Shown in pieces: positions 50,909 to 59,285 of a stretch of DNA of 64,000 nucleotides (positions are counted from its first letter, which is position 1; each line of letters opens with the position of its first letter). The position numbers and the translations under genes were made by a program. Source of the DNA: Cytophagales bacterium (GTDB lineage: Bacteria; Bacteroidota; Bacteroidia; Cytophagales; Thermoflexibacteraceae); NCBI GenBank assembly GCA_013299115.1, contig JAAFKA010000017.1, positions 49,654-113,653 on the forward strand. Reading direction: 5' to 3'. Below the pieces are notes generated by a model. That model saw only the letters and a program-made list of their open reading frames with translations. It did no database searches and had not been told where the DNA came from.

Positions 50909-53900
50909 ATGAAGAACAAAGGACACAGTTGGTTGATGTTCATGCTTGTACTCATGACCTCAATCTGTCTAAGCACCGCCCTCTATGCCCAACGCACCAT
51001 TAGCGGAAAGGTTACCTCCAAAGAAGAGCCAAGCGGTGCCCCCAGCGTAACAGTACAAGTAAAAGGCACGACCACAGGTACAATTACCGACATCGAGGGC
51101 AACTACAAAATCACTGTTCCCAACGACCAAGCCATTTTGGTTTTCAGCTTTGTAGGCTACACCAATCAAGAAGTGTTAGTCGGCAATCAATCTGTTATTA
51201 ACGTGGAAATCAAACCAGACGACAAGCAACTGCAAGAAGTGGTGGTAGTGGGCTATGGTGTGCAAGAAAAAAGAGATGTAACAGGCTCTGTTTCGCAAAT
51301 TAAAGCAGCAGCTATTCAAAACAACTCGGTAACAAGTTTCGATGCAGCTATGCAGGGACGTGCGCCAGGTTTGCAAATTACACAATCATCGGGTGTGCCA
51401 GGTGCAGCAGCCAAAGTGCGTGTGCGTGGGCAAGGTGCTATTGCAGGTGGTGGCGACCCTCTGTATGTAATAGACGGTGTTATCCTCGATGACAGTGGCA
51501 CAGATTATAGCAATAGAAGTGGTGCTAACAATGCTCAAAATACCAACCCATTGGCAAATATCAACATGAATGATATAGAGTCTATTGAGGTATTGAAAGA
51601 TGCTTCTTCTACGGCTATTTATGGTTCAAGAGGTGCAAATGGTGTCATTATGATTACAACCAAAAAAGGCAAAGCAGGCAAAACTTCTTTCAATTTGGGT
51701 TATTATTATGGTATGTCGCAAGCTACTCGCAAATTGCCTATGTTGAATGGACAAGAGTGGTTGCAACTTTACAACGAAGCTCGTGCTAATGATGGTCGTT
51801 ATGGCAGGTTGTCAGATGGGGTAATAGCAACCGAAAATGGTTTGCCTTTACAACCCATAGGACCAGAACAATTAATACCAAATACTCTCATCAAAGCAAA
51901 AGATATTGTAAATACCAACTGGATTGATGAGGTGTTGCAAACAGGTCAAGTACATAATTTCGATTTGTCTGCAACTGGTGGTACAGAAAAAACTCGTTTT
52001 GCTGTTACCACAGGTTATAGAACAGAGGGTTCTATGTTGAAACCCGGTTATTTTGATAGATTCAGTATTCGTACCAATATAGATAACCAAGCTACCGACA
52101 GATTAAAATTTGGTGTGCAGGCAAATCTTAACCTTACCGAATCTTTGAGTCCACCTGTTTCTTTCAACGGTGGTATTGGCTCTGCTCAATCTAATGCTTT
52201 GCCTATTTTGCCTGTTAGAAATGCTGATGGTACTTTCTATGGTACGCAGTTTTTTGATGTAGGCAGGAATCCTGTTGCAGTTGTGAATAGCAACAAATAT
52301 ACAACATCTTCTTCAAACCTGATTGCAAGTGTATATGGAGAGTACAAAATTAGCTCTGCCATTACTTGGAGGTCGCAAGTTAGTACTAATGTACTTAATC
52401 AAGTCGAAGACTCTTACTATTCAGGTGTAACTCGTTATTACAATAGATTAAGTAACCCTGGTGCAGACCAACGCAAAGTGAATGTATCGAACTGGCTTAC
52501 TACTCACTATGCTACTTTTGACAAAAAATTTGGCGAAAATCATAGCTTAAATGTAGTAGCAGGTTTGGAATTACAAAACGTAACCAACAGTTTCAATGGT
52601 TATACCATGACCAATGGTGCTGTAGGTTTTGCAGACCCTTACTTTACAGTCTTAAATCCAAATCCTAATGATGGCGGTAATAATATGGGCTTTATCTCTA
52701 ATGCAAGCCCTGGCGACAAAGCCACTGCACCTATTAGTGGATATAGTGGAACAAGTTTTAACCGCACAGCTTCAGTCTTTATGCGTGCAAGTTATAAACT
52801 CAAAGATAAATATTTGTTTGGGTTTACCTTCCGCAGAGATGGTTCTTCACGTTTTGGACAAGAATACTTGTATGGTAATTTTCCTTCCGTTTCTGCTGGT
52901 TGGATACTGTCTGAAGAAAGTTTTATCAAAAACATTGCTGCTATTTCTTTCTTAAAATTGAGGGCAAGCTTTGGGTTTACAGGTTCTTCTGCCATAGACC
53001 CTTATCAGTGGTTGGGTGCTTATTCGCCAGTAGGCAATGCCTTTTTAGGACAAACAGGGTATAGACCTACAGTATTGCCAAACCCAAATTTGAGTTGGTC
53101 AGACAAAACTATGTTTGATGCAGCTTTAGATTATGGTTTGTTTCAAGGCAGGGTTTCTGGTTCTTTGGCTTTCTATTTATACAATTCAAGCCGTCTCTTC
53201 ATTGCAAGACCTGTACCTATTTCTGCCACAGGTATTGAAAACTTCCTATTAAATGACCCTAATGTTAATGTACGTGATATGGGTATAGAGTTTAACGTGA
53301 GTACCAAAAACGTAGTGGCTAAACGTGAAGGAGGTTTTGAATGGAGCACAGATTTTAATATCTCGTCTAATAGCAATGTTGTAACCAATGTAAATGGTAT
53401 TCCTCCTGATGGTTTTGGCGGTGGTGCAGAATTACCTGGCGATACGCGTATTGTAGAAGGCTACCCTGTGGGTATTCACTATGTAGCCAAATCAGCAGGC
53501 GTTGACCCCGCAACAGGGCAGGAGTTGATTTATGATTTAGAAGGTAAAAAGGTAGTCATTAATAGAACTAACCAAGTGCAGTTTCGTCAGCCAGTGGGCA
53601 GTCCTTTGCCAAAATTCTTTGGCGGTATCACAAATACAATTCGTTTTCAAGGTTTTGATATGACTGTTTTATTCTCCTTCTCTTACGGCAACACCATGTA
53701 TCTTGATGATGCCAAATTTCAAGTTGGAGGACAAATTGCAAATTGGAATCAACGCAGAGAAGTATTGAGCCGTTGGCAGAAACCTGGTGATGTTACTGAT
53801 GTACCTCGTTTGACCTTGAATGACGGTGGTTTCCCTGGTTTCAACACAGACCGTTGGGTGTATGATGCCTCTTTCTTGCGTTTACGTAACTTGCAAATAG

Positions 53901-54124
53901 GTTATACCTTGCCAAAATCTATTGTAGCAAAAGCAAAAATGAGTTCCGCAAGAGTTTACATTGGTGGACAAAACTTGTTGTTATTTACATCTTTCCCTGG
54001 CTGGGACCCAGAAGCAGGACGTTATGCATTTAGACGTATGGACAGCAATATGGCTTCTAATGCACCGTATTTGGCATCACCACAGGCTCGTCAGCTTATT
54101 TTTGGTGTAAATATTGGCTTTTAA
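50909..54124 (+). CDS. SusC/RagA-type TonB-dependent transporter
   Basis: A 1071-residue outer-membrane transporter. Signal peptide at 1-28 (ends ALYAQ). A carboxypeptidase-regulatory-like N-terminal domain covers about 30-110 (ISGKVTSKEEPSGAPSVTVQ). A TonB-box region follows (LQEVVVVGYGVQEKRDVTGS). The plug spans about 115-240 (DPLYVIDGVILDD, DASSTAIYGSRGANGVIMIT, the SusC signature). The 22-strand barrel runs to the aromatic C-terminus. It lacks an N-terminal STN domain, so anti-sigma signalling through it is unlikely. SusD follows after 20 bp, giving the usual SusCD uptake complex. Confidence 0.95.
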   Translation: MKNKGHSWLMFMLVLMTSICLSTALYAQRTISGKVTSKEEPSGAPSVTVQVKGTTTGTITDIEGNYKITVPNDQAILVFSFVGYTNQEVLVGNQSVINVEIKPDDKQLQEVVVVGYGVQEKRDVTGSVSQIKAAAIQNNSVTSFDAAMQGRAPGLQITQSSGVPGAAAKVRVRGQGAIAGGGDPLYVIDGVILDDSGTDYSNRSGANNAQNTNPLANINMNDIESIEVLKDASSTAIYGSRGANGVIMITTKKGKAGKTSFNLGYYYGMSQATRKLPMLNGQEWLQLYNEARANDGRYGRLSDGVIATENGLPLQPIGPEQLIPNTLIKAKDIVNTNWIDEVLQTGQVHNFDLSATGGTEKTRFAVTTGYRTEGSMLKPGYFDRFSIRTNIDNQATDRLKFGVQANLNLTESLSPPVSFNGGIGSAQSNALPILPVRNADGTFYGTQFFDVGRNPVAVVNSNKYTTSSSNLIASVYGEYKISSAITWRSQVSTNVLNQVEDSYYSGVTRYYNRLSNPGADQRKVNVSNWLTTHYATFDKKFGENHSLNVVAGLELQNVTNSFNGYTMTNGAVGFADPYFTVLNPNPNDGGNNMGFISNASPGDKATAPISGYSGTSFNRTASVFMRASYKLKDKYLFGFTFRRDGSSRFGQEYLYGNFPSVSAGWILSEESFIKNIAAISFLKLRASFGFTGSSAIDPYQWLGAYSPVGNAFLGQTGYRPTVLPNPNLSWSDKTMFDAALDYGLFQGRVSGSLAFYLYNSSRLFIARPVPISATGIENFLLNDPNVNVRDMGIEFNVSTKNVVAKREGGFEWSTDFNISSNSNVVTNVNGIPPDGFGGGAELPGDTRIVEGYPVGIHYVAKSAGVDPATGQELIYDLEGKKVVINRTNQVQFRQPVGSPLPKFFGGITNTIRFQGFDMTVLFSFSYGNTMYLDDAKFQVGGQIANWNQRREVLSRWQKPGDVTDVPRLTLNDGGFPGFNTDRWVYDASFLRLRNLQIGYTLPKSIVAKAKMSSARVYIGGQNLLLFTSFPGWDPEAGRYAFRRMDSNMASNAPYLASPQARQLIFGVNIGF

Positions 54125-54144
54125 TCTTTAACACACGAAACACA

Positions 54145-55551
54145 ATGAAAAGGAATTTATATATTTTAGGTATCGCAACAGCCATGACTTTTGCTATACC
54201 TGCCTGCAATAGTTTTTTAGATGTTAAGCCCTTAGACAGAAACCCCGACCCAGACTTTTTGAAAAAAACGTCTAATGTGGAGGCTCTTTTGACACAAGGT
54301 TATAACCTAACTTTTGCTGAGAATTTTGTTGGTGGCGAAATCGTAAGAGCATCAGAACTTTATGGAGATAATATTAACTTCATAAGGGCTGTAGGGGCAG
54401 ATGAGAATGAGTTTGTTTCTCAATCTTTTAGTATCTTCAATGGGGTGGCACGTAATAATTGGAATACAGCCTACAAAGCTATTTACCAAACCAATATAAC
54501 CATAGACGCAACAGAGAAAAATCTCTACCCGGCTGATGTAGCCGTAAAAAACCGCATACTTGGTGAGGCTTTGGCTTTGCGTGCTTTGGCTCATTTTGAG
54601 TTGGTGCGTTTGTTTGGACTGCCATTTAATACAAGCCCTACTACCAACCCTGGTGTTCCAATTATTGACAAGTATATTGCTACTCCAGAGGAGGCTTCTA
54701 TTCGCAGACCAAGAAACAGGGTAAGTGAAGTATATGACTTTGTTATCAAAGATTTGCAAAGAGCTATTCCTCTGTTGCCAGAAACCAATGGCAATGGCAG
54801 AATAGGACGTTGGGCAGCAAAAGCATTGTTGGCAAGAGTGTATTTTAACAAGGAGGATTATGCTAATGCACGTACACAGGCAGATGAGGTTATCAAAAGT
54901 GGCAGATTCAAAATGCCTGCTCCTTCTGATGATGCGGTAACTGTTCCCTTCAAAGCCATAGGTGATGTACCAACGCCAGATGGGGTAGTATTTCAGATTA
55001 TATCGAGTGGTTCTGATGATGTGAGTGGCAAATTGAGAGGTGCTTTTTGGAATCAGGTAGAAGAAAGTGTGCCTTTGCCTATCAACAATGCTTTGAATGA
55101 AGAATTGAAAGCAAGAGGTGGCACACGTTTTACCAAATTTGTTGCTCAACCAAGCAAAATAGCAAACCAACCGTTTTGCACCAAATATGTGCAGGCAGGC
55201 AATGGTGCTGTCAATATTCCTTACATTCGTTTGGCAGAAATGTTTTTGATTAGAGGCGAAGCAGCAGCCGTAGCAGGTGATGCTGTAGCAGCAAGAGCCG
55301 ACCTAAATGCTGTACGCAGAGTGGCACAAGCTACCGAAGACAATGCAACAAGTGACCCTGCTGCCGTAAGGAGACTTATCCAATCTGAAAGACGAGTAGA
55401 GTTTTTCTGCGAAGGAGACCGTTGGCATGAATTACGCCGTTTGAAAGCTACCAACATTAGAAATAATGTAGGTTTTGACAACAAAAAAGGGCTAATGAAA
55501 GTGCCTGATACCGAAACAAGGGTGTGGGGCAATAATTATGAACAAAACTAA
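54145..55551 (+). CDS. SusD/RagB-type nutrient-binding lipoprotein
   Basis: A 468-residue outer-surface lipoprotein, the lid of the SusC channel. The lipobox is TFAIPACNSFLDVKP. The TPR-like N-terminal helices include GEALALRALAHFELVRLFG. IPYIRLAEMFLIRGEAAA and RREFFCEGDRWHELRRLKA-type sequence (SERRVEFFCEGDRWHELRR) are the SusD hallmarks. The ligand cannot be read from the sequence. The product is in the 460-600 residue range of the family. Confidence 0.95.
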   Translation: MKRNLYILGIATAMTFAIPACNSFLDVKPLDRNPDPDFLKKTSNVEALLTQGYNLTFAENFVGGEIVRASELYGDNINFIRAVGADENEFVSQSFSIFNGVARNNWNTAYKAIYQTNITIDATEKNLYPADVAVKNRILGEALALRALAHFELVRLFGLPFNTSPTTNPGVPIIDKYIATPEEASIRRPRNRVSEVYDFVIKDLQRAIPLLPETNGNGRIGRWAAKALLARVYFNKEDYANARTQADEVIKSGRFKMPAPSDDAVTVPFKAIGDVPTPDGVVFQIISSGSDDVSGKLRGAFWNQVEESVPLPINNALNEELKARGGTRFTKFVAQPSKIANQPFCTKYVQAGNGAVNIPYIRLAEMFLIRGEAAAVAGDAVAARADLNAVRRVAQATEDNATSDPAAVRRLIQSERRVEFFCEGDRWHELRRLKATNIRNNVGFDNKKGLMKVPDTETRVWGNNYEQN

Positions 55552-55582
55552 AAAACAGTTTTTTCATTGTTGAAAATTATAT

Positions 55583-55611
55583 ACTTTCCAAGTTTAACAA
55601 ACTTGGAAAGT
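55583..55611 (+). promoter_or_regulatory. Perfect 13-bp hairpin after susD
   Basis: ACTTTCCAAGTTT-AAC-AAACTTGGAAAGT lies 32 bases after the susD stop and 89 bases before the next gene. There is no T-run, so it probably stabilises the susCD part of the mRNA or works as a partial terminator. Confidence 0.6.
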
Positions 55612-55699
55612 GTGTGATTAGGATAAATAAAAGTAAAAAATAGTGCAAACTTTTTTGTCATACACTCCGTTTTTATAACGGATTAAAACACATAAAAAT

Positions 55700-56191
55700 A
55701 TGAAAATAATAGGTAAATTATTTAGCGTAGCACTACTGGCAGCGGCTTTTAGTGCTTGTAGTCCCAAAGAGGACTTTGCACCTATTGGCGAGAACTTGTC
55801 GATAGAGCAGGCGTCAATTAGTGGTACTTGGAAACTAACAAGAGTAAGGCAGGTAGATCCTATTGCTCAGGCTGACGGTAAACCTAATGAAAAATTTGTA
55901 CAGTTCTATGAACTTGCAGCAGTTTACCCAGATTTCACAAAATGTCAGATAAATTTTACTGGAAGTAGTTATACAGTTACAAATCCAGGTAATGTACCAT
56001 TGTTTTTAGGTACGGGTGGTGCGTGGAAATTTGTTGATACTGCTAAAGGTCGTAGTTTAGATATGGCAGGTACAATGGTCGATTTTGGCGAAGTTTATCG
56101 TGTGTCTGAAAATAAATTGACTTTGGTTTATCGTCGTATGAGTGCAAAAGGCGATGTTTTGGTACATTACTTCTATTATTTCTCAAAATAA
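55700..56191 (+). CDS. Small lipoprotein in the susCD operon
   Basis: A 163-residue lipoprotein with lipobox AAFSACSPKEDF. The body is beta-rich (SISGTWKLTRVRQVDP, CQINFTGSSYTVTN, GGAWKFVDTAKGRSLDM), which suggests a lipocalin-like small barrel. It resembles proteins labelled DUF5004 that follow SusCD pairs in Cytophagales. It is probably exposed on the cell surface as an accessory binding protein. Role inferred from position only. Confidence 0.7.
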   Translation: MKIIGKLFSVALLAAAFSACSPKEDFAPIGENLSIEQASISGTWKLTRVRQVDPIAQADGKPNEKFVQFYELAAVYPDFTKCQINFTGSSYTVTNPGNVPLFLGTGGAWKFVDTAKGRSLDMAGTMVDFGEVYRVSENKLTLVYRRMSAKGDVLVHYFYYFSK

Positions 56192-56217
56192 AAACACAAC
56201 ACTAAAAGGTTAAAAAT

Positions 56218-57003
56218 ATGAAAAAAATAATTTTGTCAGTTTTAATGTTTTTGTGTGTATGTGTGGCATACGCACAAAAAGTAACTATATCGCCAAGTTC
56301 TTTTACTGCAAAAGACCAAATAACAATAGAGGTAGATGTAACAGGTACTGCAGTTGCAGGCGTTGAACCTCTCTATATCTGGATGTGGAGTGATGGTGGT
56401 GATGCTCCCAATGGTAGCTGGAATAACTCTTTGGAAAGTCAAGTAATGACAAAAGTCCGTACCAATGTTTGGAGTATCACGTTAGTACCCACTGAATTTT
56501 ATAAAAGGTCAGCCGCTGCTATTGGCGAAAAAATAGGATTTCTTGTAAAAGCCAAAGATGGTACCGGCGATAAGAAAACGGAAAACATGGGCAGTCCTGT
56601 AAATAAGATAGTAGAAGGACCACAAGCATTTAGAGTTTTCCCTTCTAATTTTACGGAAAATGATATTGTTACCATTGTTTATGACCAAAAACTGGAGGAA
56701 AATAAAGATTTTCAAAAAACAACGGAAATTTTTGTTTACACAAAAGCTGATGTGAGAACTGGAGCAGGTAGCGTGGAAGAATGGGCAAGGTCTTTTGAAA
56801 AAGGCAAAGATTGGGGCGAAGTTGGCGATACACCTAAGTTAAGAATGAAAAGTGAGGGCAATGGTATTTATACTTTAACTCTCATACCCAAAATGTTTTA
56901 CGCCTTAGAGCCAAGGGACAAAATAGTTGCCTTGCGTGTAATATTCCGTAATAAAGCAGGGAATTCACAAAGTTCTAATAATAAGCAAAATGTAACCGAG
57001 TAA
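56218..57003 (+). CDS. Secreted Ig-like/carbohydrate-binding-type protein in the susCD operon
   Basis: A 261-residue exported protein. Signal peptide at 1-19 (ends VAYAQK). Two similar beta-sandwich units are seen: VTISPSSFTAKDQITIEVDV with WNNSLESQVMTKVRTNVWSI, and RVFPSNFTENDIVTIVYD with LRMKSEGNGIYTLTLIP. Each shows the pattern of starch-binding or DUF4961-like modules, with conserved Trp and Asn. It has no lipobox. It ends the operon before a strong terminator. It may bind the glycan or peptide taken up by the SusCD pair. Confidence 0.65.
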   Translation: MKKIILSVLMFLCVCVAYAQKVTISPSSFTAKDQITIEVDVTGTAVAGVEPLYIWMWSDGGDAPNGSWNNSLESQVMTKVRTNVWSITLVPTEFYKRSAAAIGEKIGFLVKAKDGTGDKKTENMGSPVNKIVEGPQAFRVFPSNFTENDIVTIVYDQKLEENKDFQKTTEIFVYTKADVRTGAGSVEEWARSFEKGKDWGEVGDTPKLRMKSEGNGIYTLTLIPKMFYALEPRDKIVALRVIFRNKAGNSQSSNNKQNVTE

Positions 57004-57058
57004 ATAAGATTTTTAGAAAATCTTACCACTATTTGCTTTACTTAGCAGTCAAATTTCC

Positions 57059-57098
57059 ATTCGTCATACGACCTTACGGTTGTATGACGAATTTTTTT
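57059..57098 (+). terminator. Strong terminator of the susCD operon
   Basis: ATTCGTCATACGACC and its exact complement form a 15-bp stem with loop TTAC, followed by seven Ts, 56 bases after the last stop. Confidence 0.93.
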
Positions 57099-57193
57099 GT
57101 ATATAGACCAAAAAGTAATGAAATAGGAAGTAGGAAGTAGGAAATAAATTCACTAAATTTACTAATTGAAAACTTAACTAATTGAAAAATTTT

Positions 57194-57817
57194 ATGGCAT
57201 TCAGTGATTTTAAAAATATAACTGAGGTATCTCAACAGTATCAAACAATTTTAAGAAAAGACCGTGTTTTTACTCAAATTGTTTCGATGCCCCTACCTGA
57301 TTTTTTTATGAATGACTTGAATTATAGTTTAAACATAAAAAAACCAAATCCAAGTGAAATTGCTATTTCAGAAAATTTTATATCTCCAATTATACGTTAT
57401 GTAGCCCAACAGCATAAGCATATCAATTTTTGGAGTAGAGAATTTGACCTGCGAGCAGATGATAAACTTTGTGGCACACCTGATTATTTATTTTCTTATA
57501 CAGAAAATCAAAATACACTCTTATATGATATGCCTTTAATTTGCGTATCAGAAGCAAAAGTAGATAACTTTACCACAGCTTGGGGACAAACCTTAGCTGA
57601 AATGGTAGCCTGCCAAAAACTTTTTCCAACTATGGTTATTTATGGTTTTACAAGCAATGGAGAAATGTGGCAATTTGCGAAATTGGATAACAACATCTTT
57701 ACGCAAGACATCAATAGTTATAATATTACCACACAAGCCGATAAAATTGCAGGGCTTTTAAACTACATTTTTACAGAGGCAGTTGGCGAAGCAGAAAAAT
57801 ATCTGGGAAAGAAATAA
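57194..57817 (+). CDS. PD-(D/E)XK nuclease-like protein, divergent third paralog
   Basis: A 207-residue protein related to the two proteins at 4695 and 7998. The shared order is SEIAISENFISPII, then CGTPDYLFS, then LICVSEAKVDNFTTAWGQTL, then YGFTSNGEMWQFAKL. The GTPDYL...SEAK blocks are an even clearer PD-(D/E)xK signature than in the others. Overall similarity to them is low. ATG 57194 is used; a TTG four codons upstream is less likely. Upstream lies a GGAAGTAGGAAGTAGG repeat. The radA gene starts 93 bp downstream. Confidence 0.75.
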   Translation: MAFSDFKNITEVSQQYQTILRKDRVFTQIVSMPLPDFFMNDLNYSLNIKKPNPSEIAISENFISPIIRYVAQQHKHINFWSREFDLRADDKLCGTPDYLFSYTENQNTLLYDMPLICVSEAKVDNFTTAWGQTLAEMVACQKLFPTMVIYGFTSNGEMWQFAKLDNNIFTQDINSYNITTQADKIAGLLNYIFTEAVGEAEKYLGKK

Positions 57818-57910
57818 CAGTTTACTACAAATTACATAATTTACTAATTAAAGCACTTAGGGCATTCAGTGATTTTAGAAGTATATTTGAGTATTATCCA
57901 AAGACAAGCT

Positions 57911-59284
57911 ATGGCAAAAACAAAAATCTCTTTCTTCTGTCAAAGTTGTGGCTACAATTCACCCAAATGGATGGGAAAATGCCCTTCTTGTGGCGAATGG
58001 AACACCATTACAGAAGAAGTATTGGAGAGGGAAGACCGCAACAAACCTCGTTGGAAAGCTAACGAAAAAGTTACGATTGCCTCCAAACCCAAATTGATAG
58101 CCGACATAGCCTACCAAGAGCAGCAGCGAATTACGACCAAAGACAATGAGCTGAACAGAGTTTTGGGCGGCGGAATTGTGGCAGGGTCTATGGTTTTGAT
58201 TGGCGGAGAACCAGGTATTGGCAAGTCCACGTTGATGTTGCAAATAGCTATGAATTTGGCAAATCTCAAAGTGTTGTATGTATCGGGCGAGGAAAGTGAG
58301 CAACAAATTAAGATGCGGGCAGAAAGATTGGGAACTCCGCAAAACCTTTGCTATATTTTGGCAGAAACAGGCACAGCCCAAATTTTTCAGCAAATAGAGC
58401 AGTTGCAACCCGATATTTTGGTGGTTGACTCTATTCAAACTTTGCATACAGCAGTGATAGACTCGGCGGCGGGCAGCATTTCGCAGGTGCGTGAGTGTAC
58501 AGGTGAGTTGCTTCGGTTTGCCAAAGAAACCGCAACGCCTGTATTTTTGATTGGGCATATTACCAAAGATGGCAGCCTTGCAGGACCCAAAATGCTCGAA
58601 CACATGGTGGATACAGTGCTGCAATTTGAGGGAGATAGACATTTGAGTTACCGAATTTTGCGGACAGTCAAAAACCGTTTTGGCTCTACTTCCGAATTAG
58701 GAATTTACGAAATGCAGTCAGCAGGTTTGAGAGAAGTGAGCAACCCTTCTGAAATTTTGATTTCACAACGCGAAGAGGATTTTAGTGGTGTAAGTATTGC
58801 AGCTATGCTCGAAGGCAACCGACCTTTGTTGATAGAAATTCAGGCTTTGGTCAGCACCACCACTTACGGCAACGCCCAACGAAGTAGTACAGGTTTCGAC
58901 AGCAAACGTATGGCTATGCTTTTGGCTGTTCTCGAAAAACGTGGCGGTTTTCGGTTGGGTACACAAGACGTTTTTCTCAACGTGGCAGGTGGGCTAAAAG
59001 TGGAAGACCCCGCCGTAGATTTGGCAGTTTGTACGGCTATTTTGTCGTCTTTTGAGGAAAAACCAATCCCAAAAACCATAGCTTTTGCAGCCGAAGTGGG
59101 CTTAGGTGGCGAAATACGTGCTGTTAATCGAATAGAACAACGGATTTCGGAGGCAGAAAAATTGGGTTTCAAACAAATTTATATCTCAAAATATAGTGCC
59201 AAAGGCTTAGATAAAAAGGCTTTCAAAATCAATATCGTAGAAACCAGTAGCATGGGCGAAGTGATAGAAAAATTGTTTGGGTAG
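57911..59284 (+). CDS. radA: DNA repair protein RadA
   Basis: A 457-residue RadA/Sms. It has the N-terminal C4 zinc finger (FFCQSCGYNSPKWMGKCPSC), Walker A GGEPGIGKSTLMLQIA, the Walker B region ILVVDSIQTLH, the RadA-specific KNRFG loop (RTVKNRFGSTSELGIY) and a C-terminal Lon-like domain (GLKVEDPAVDLAVCTAILSS). It drives branch migration of recombination intermediates. ATG 57911 (MAKTKISFFC) is chosen over a start 14 codons upstream. The stop is one base from the end of the convergent sensor gene. Confidence 0.95.
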   Translation: MAKTKISFFCQSCGYNSPKWMGKCPSCGEWNTITEEVLEREDRNKPRWKANEKVTIASKPKLIADIAYQEQQRITTKDNELNRVLGGGIVAGSMVLIGGEPGIGKSTLMLQIAMNLANLKVLYVSGEESEQQIKMRAERLGTPQNLCYILAETGTAQIFQQIEQLQPDILVVDSIQTLHTAVIDSAAGSISQVRECTGELLRFAKETATPVFLIGHITKDGSLAGPKMLEHMVDTVLQFEGDRHLSYRILRTVKNRFGSTSELGIYEMQSAGLREVSNPSEILISQREEDFSGVSIAAMLEGNRPLLIEIQALVSTTTYGNAQRSSTGFDSKRMAMLLAVLEKRGGFRLGTQDVFLNVAGGLKVEDPAVDLAVCTAILSSFEEKPIPKTIAFAAEVGLGGEIRAVNRIEQRISEAEKLGFKQIYISKYSAKGLDKKAFKINIVETSSMGEVIEKLFG

Positions 59285-59285
59285 C

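Noticed and set aside
54352..55170. 272-codon minus-strand frame opposite susD
   Set aside because: The plus strand carries a complete SusD with lipobox and family motifs.
57959..58642. 227-codon minus-strand frame opposite radA
   Set aside because: It is a His/Gln/Asn-rich shadow of the radA ATPase region.
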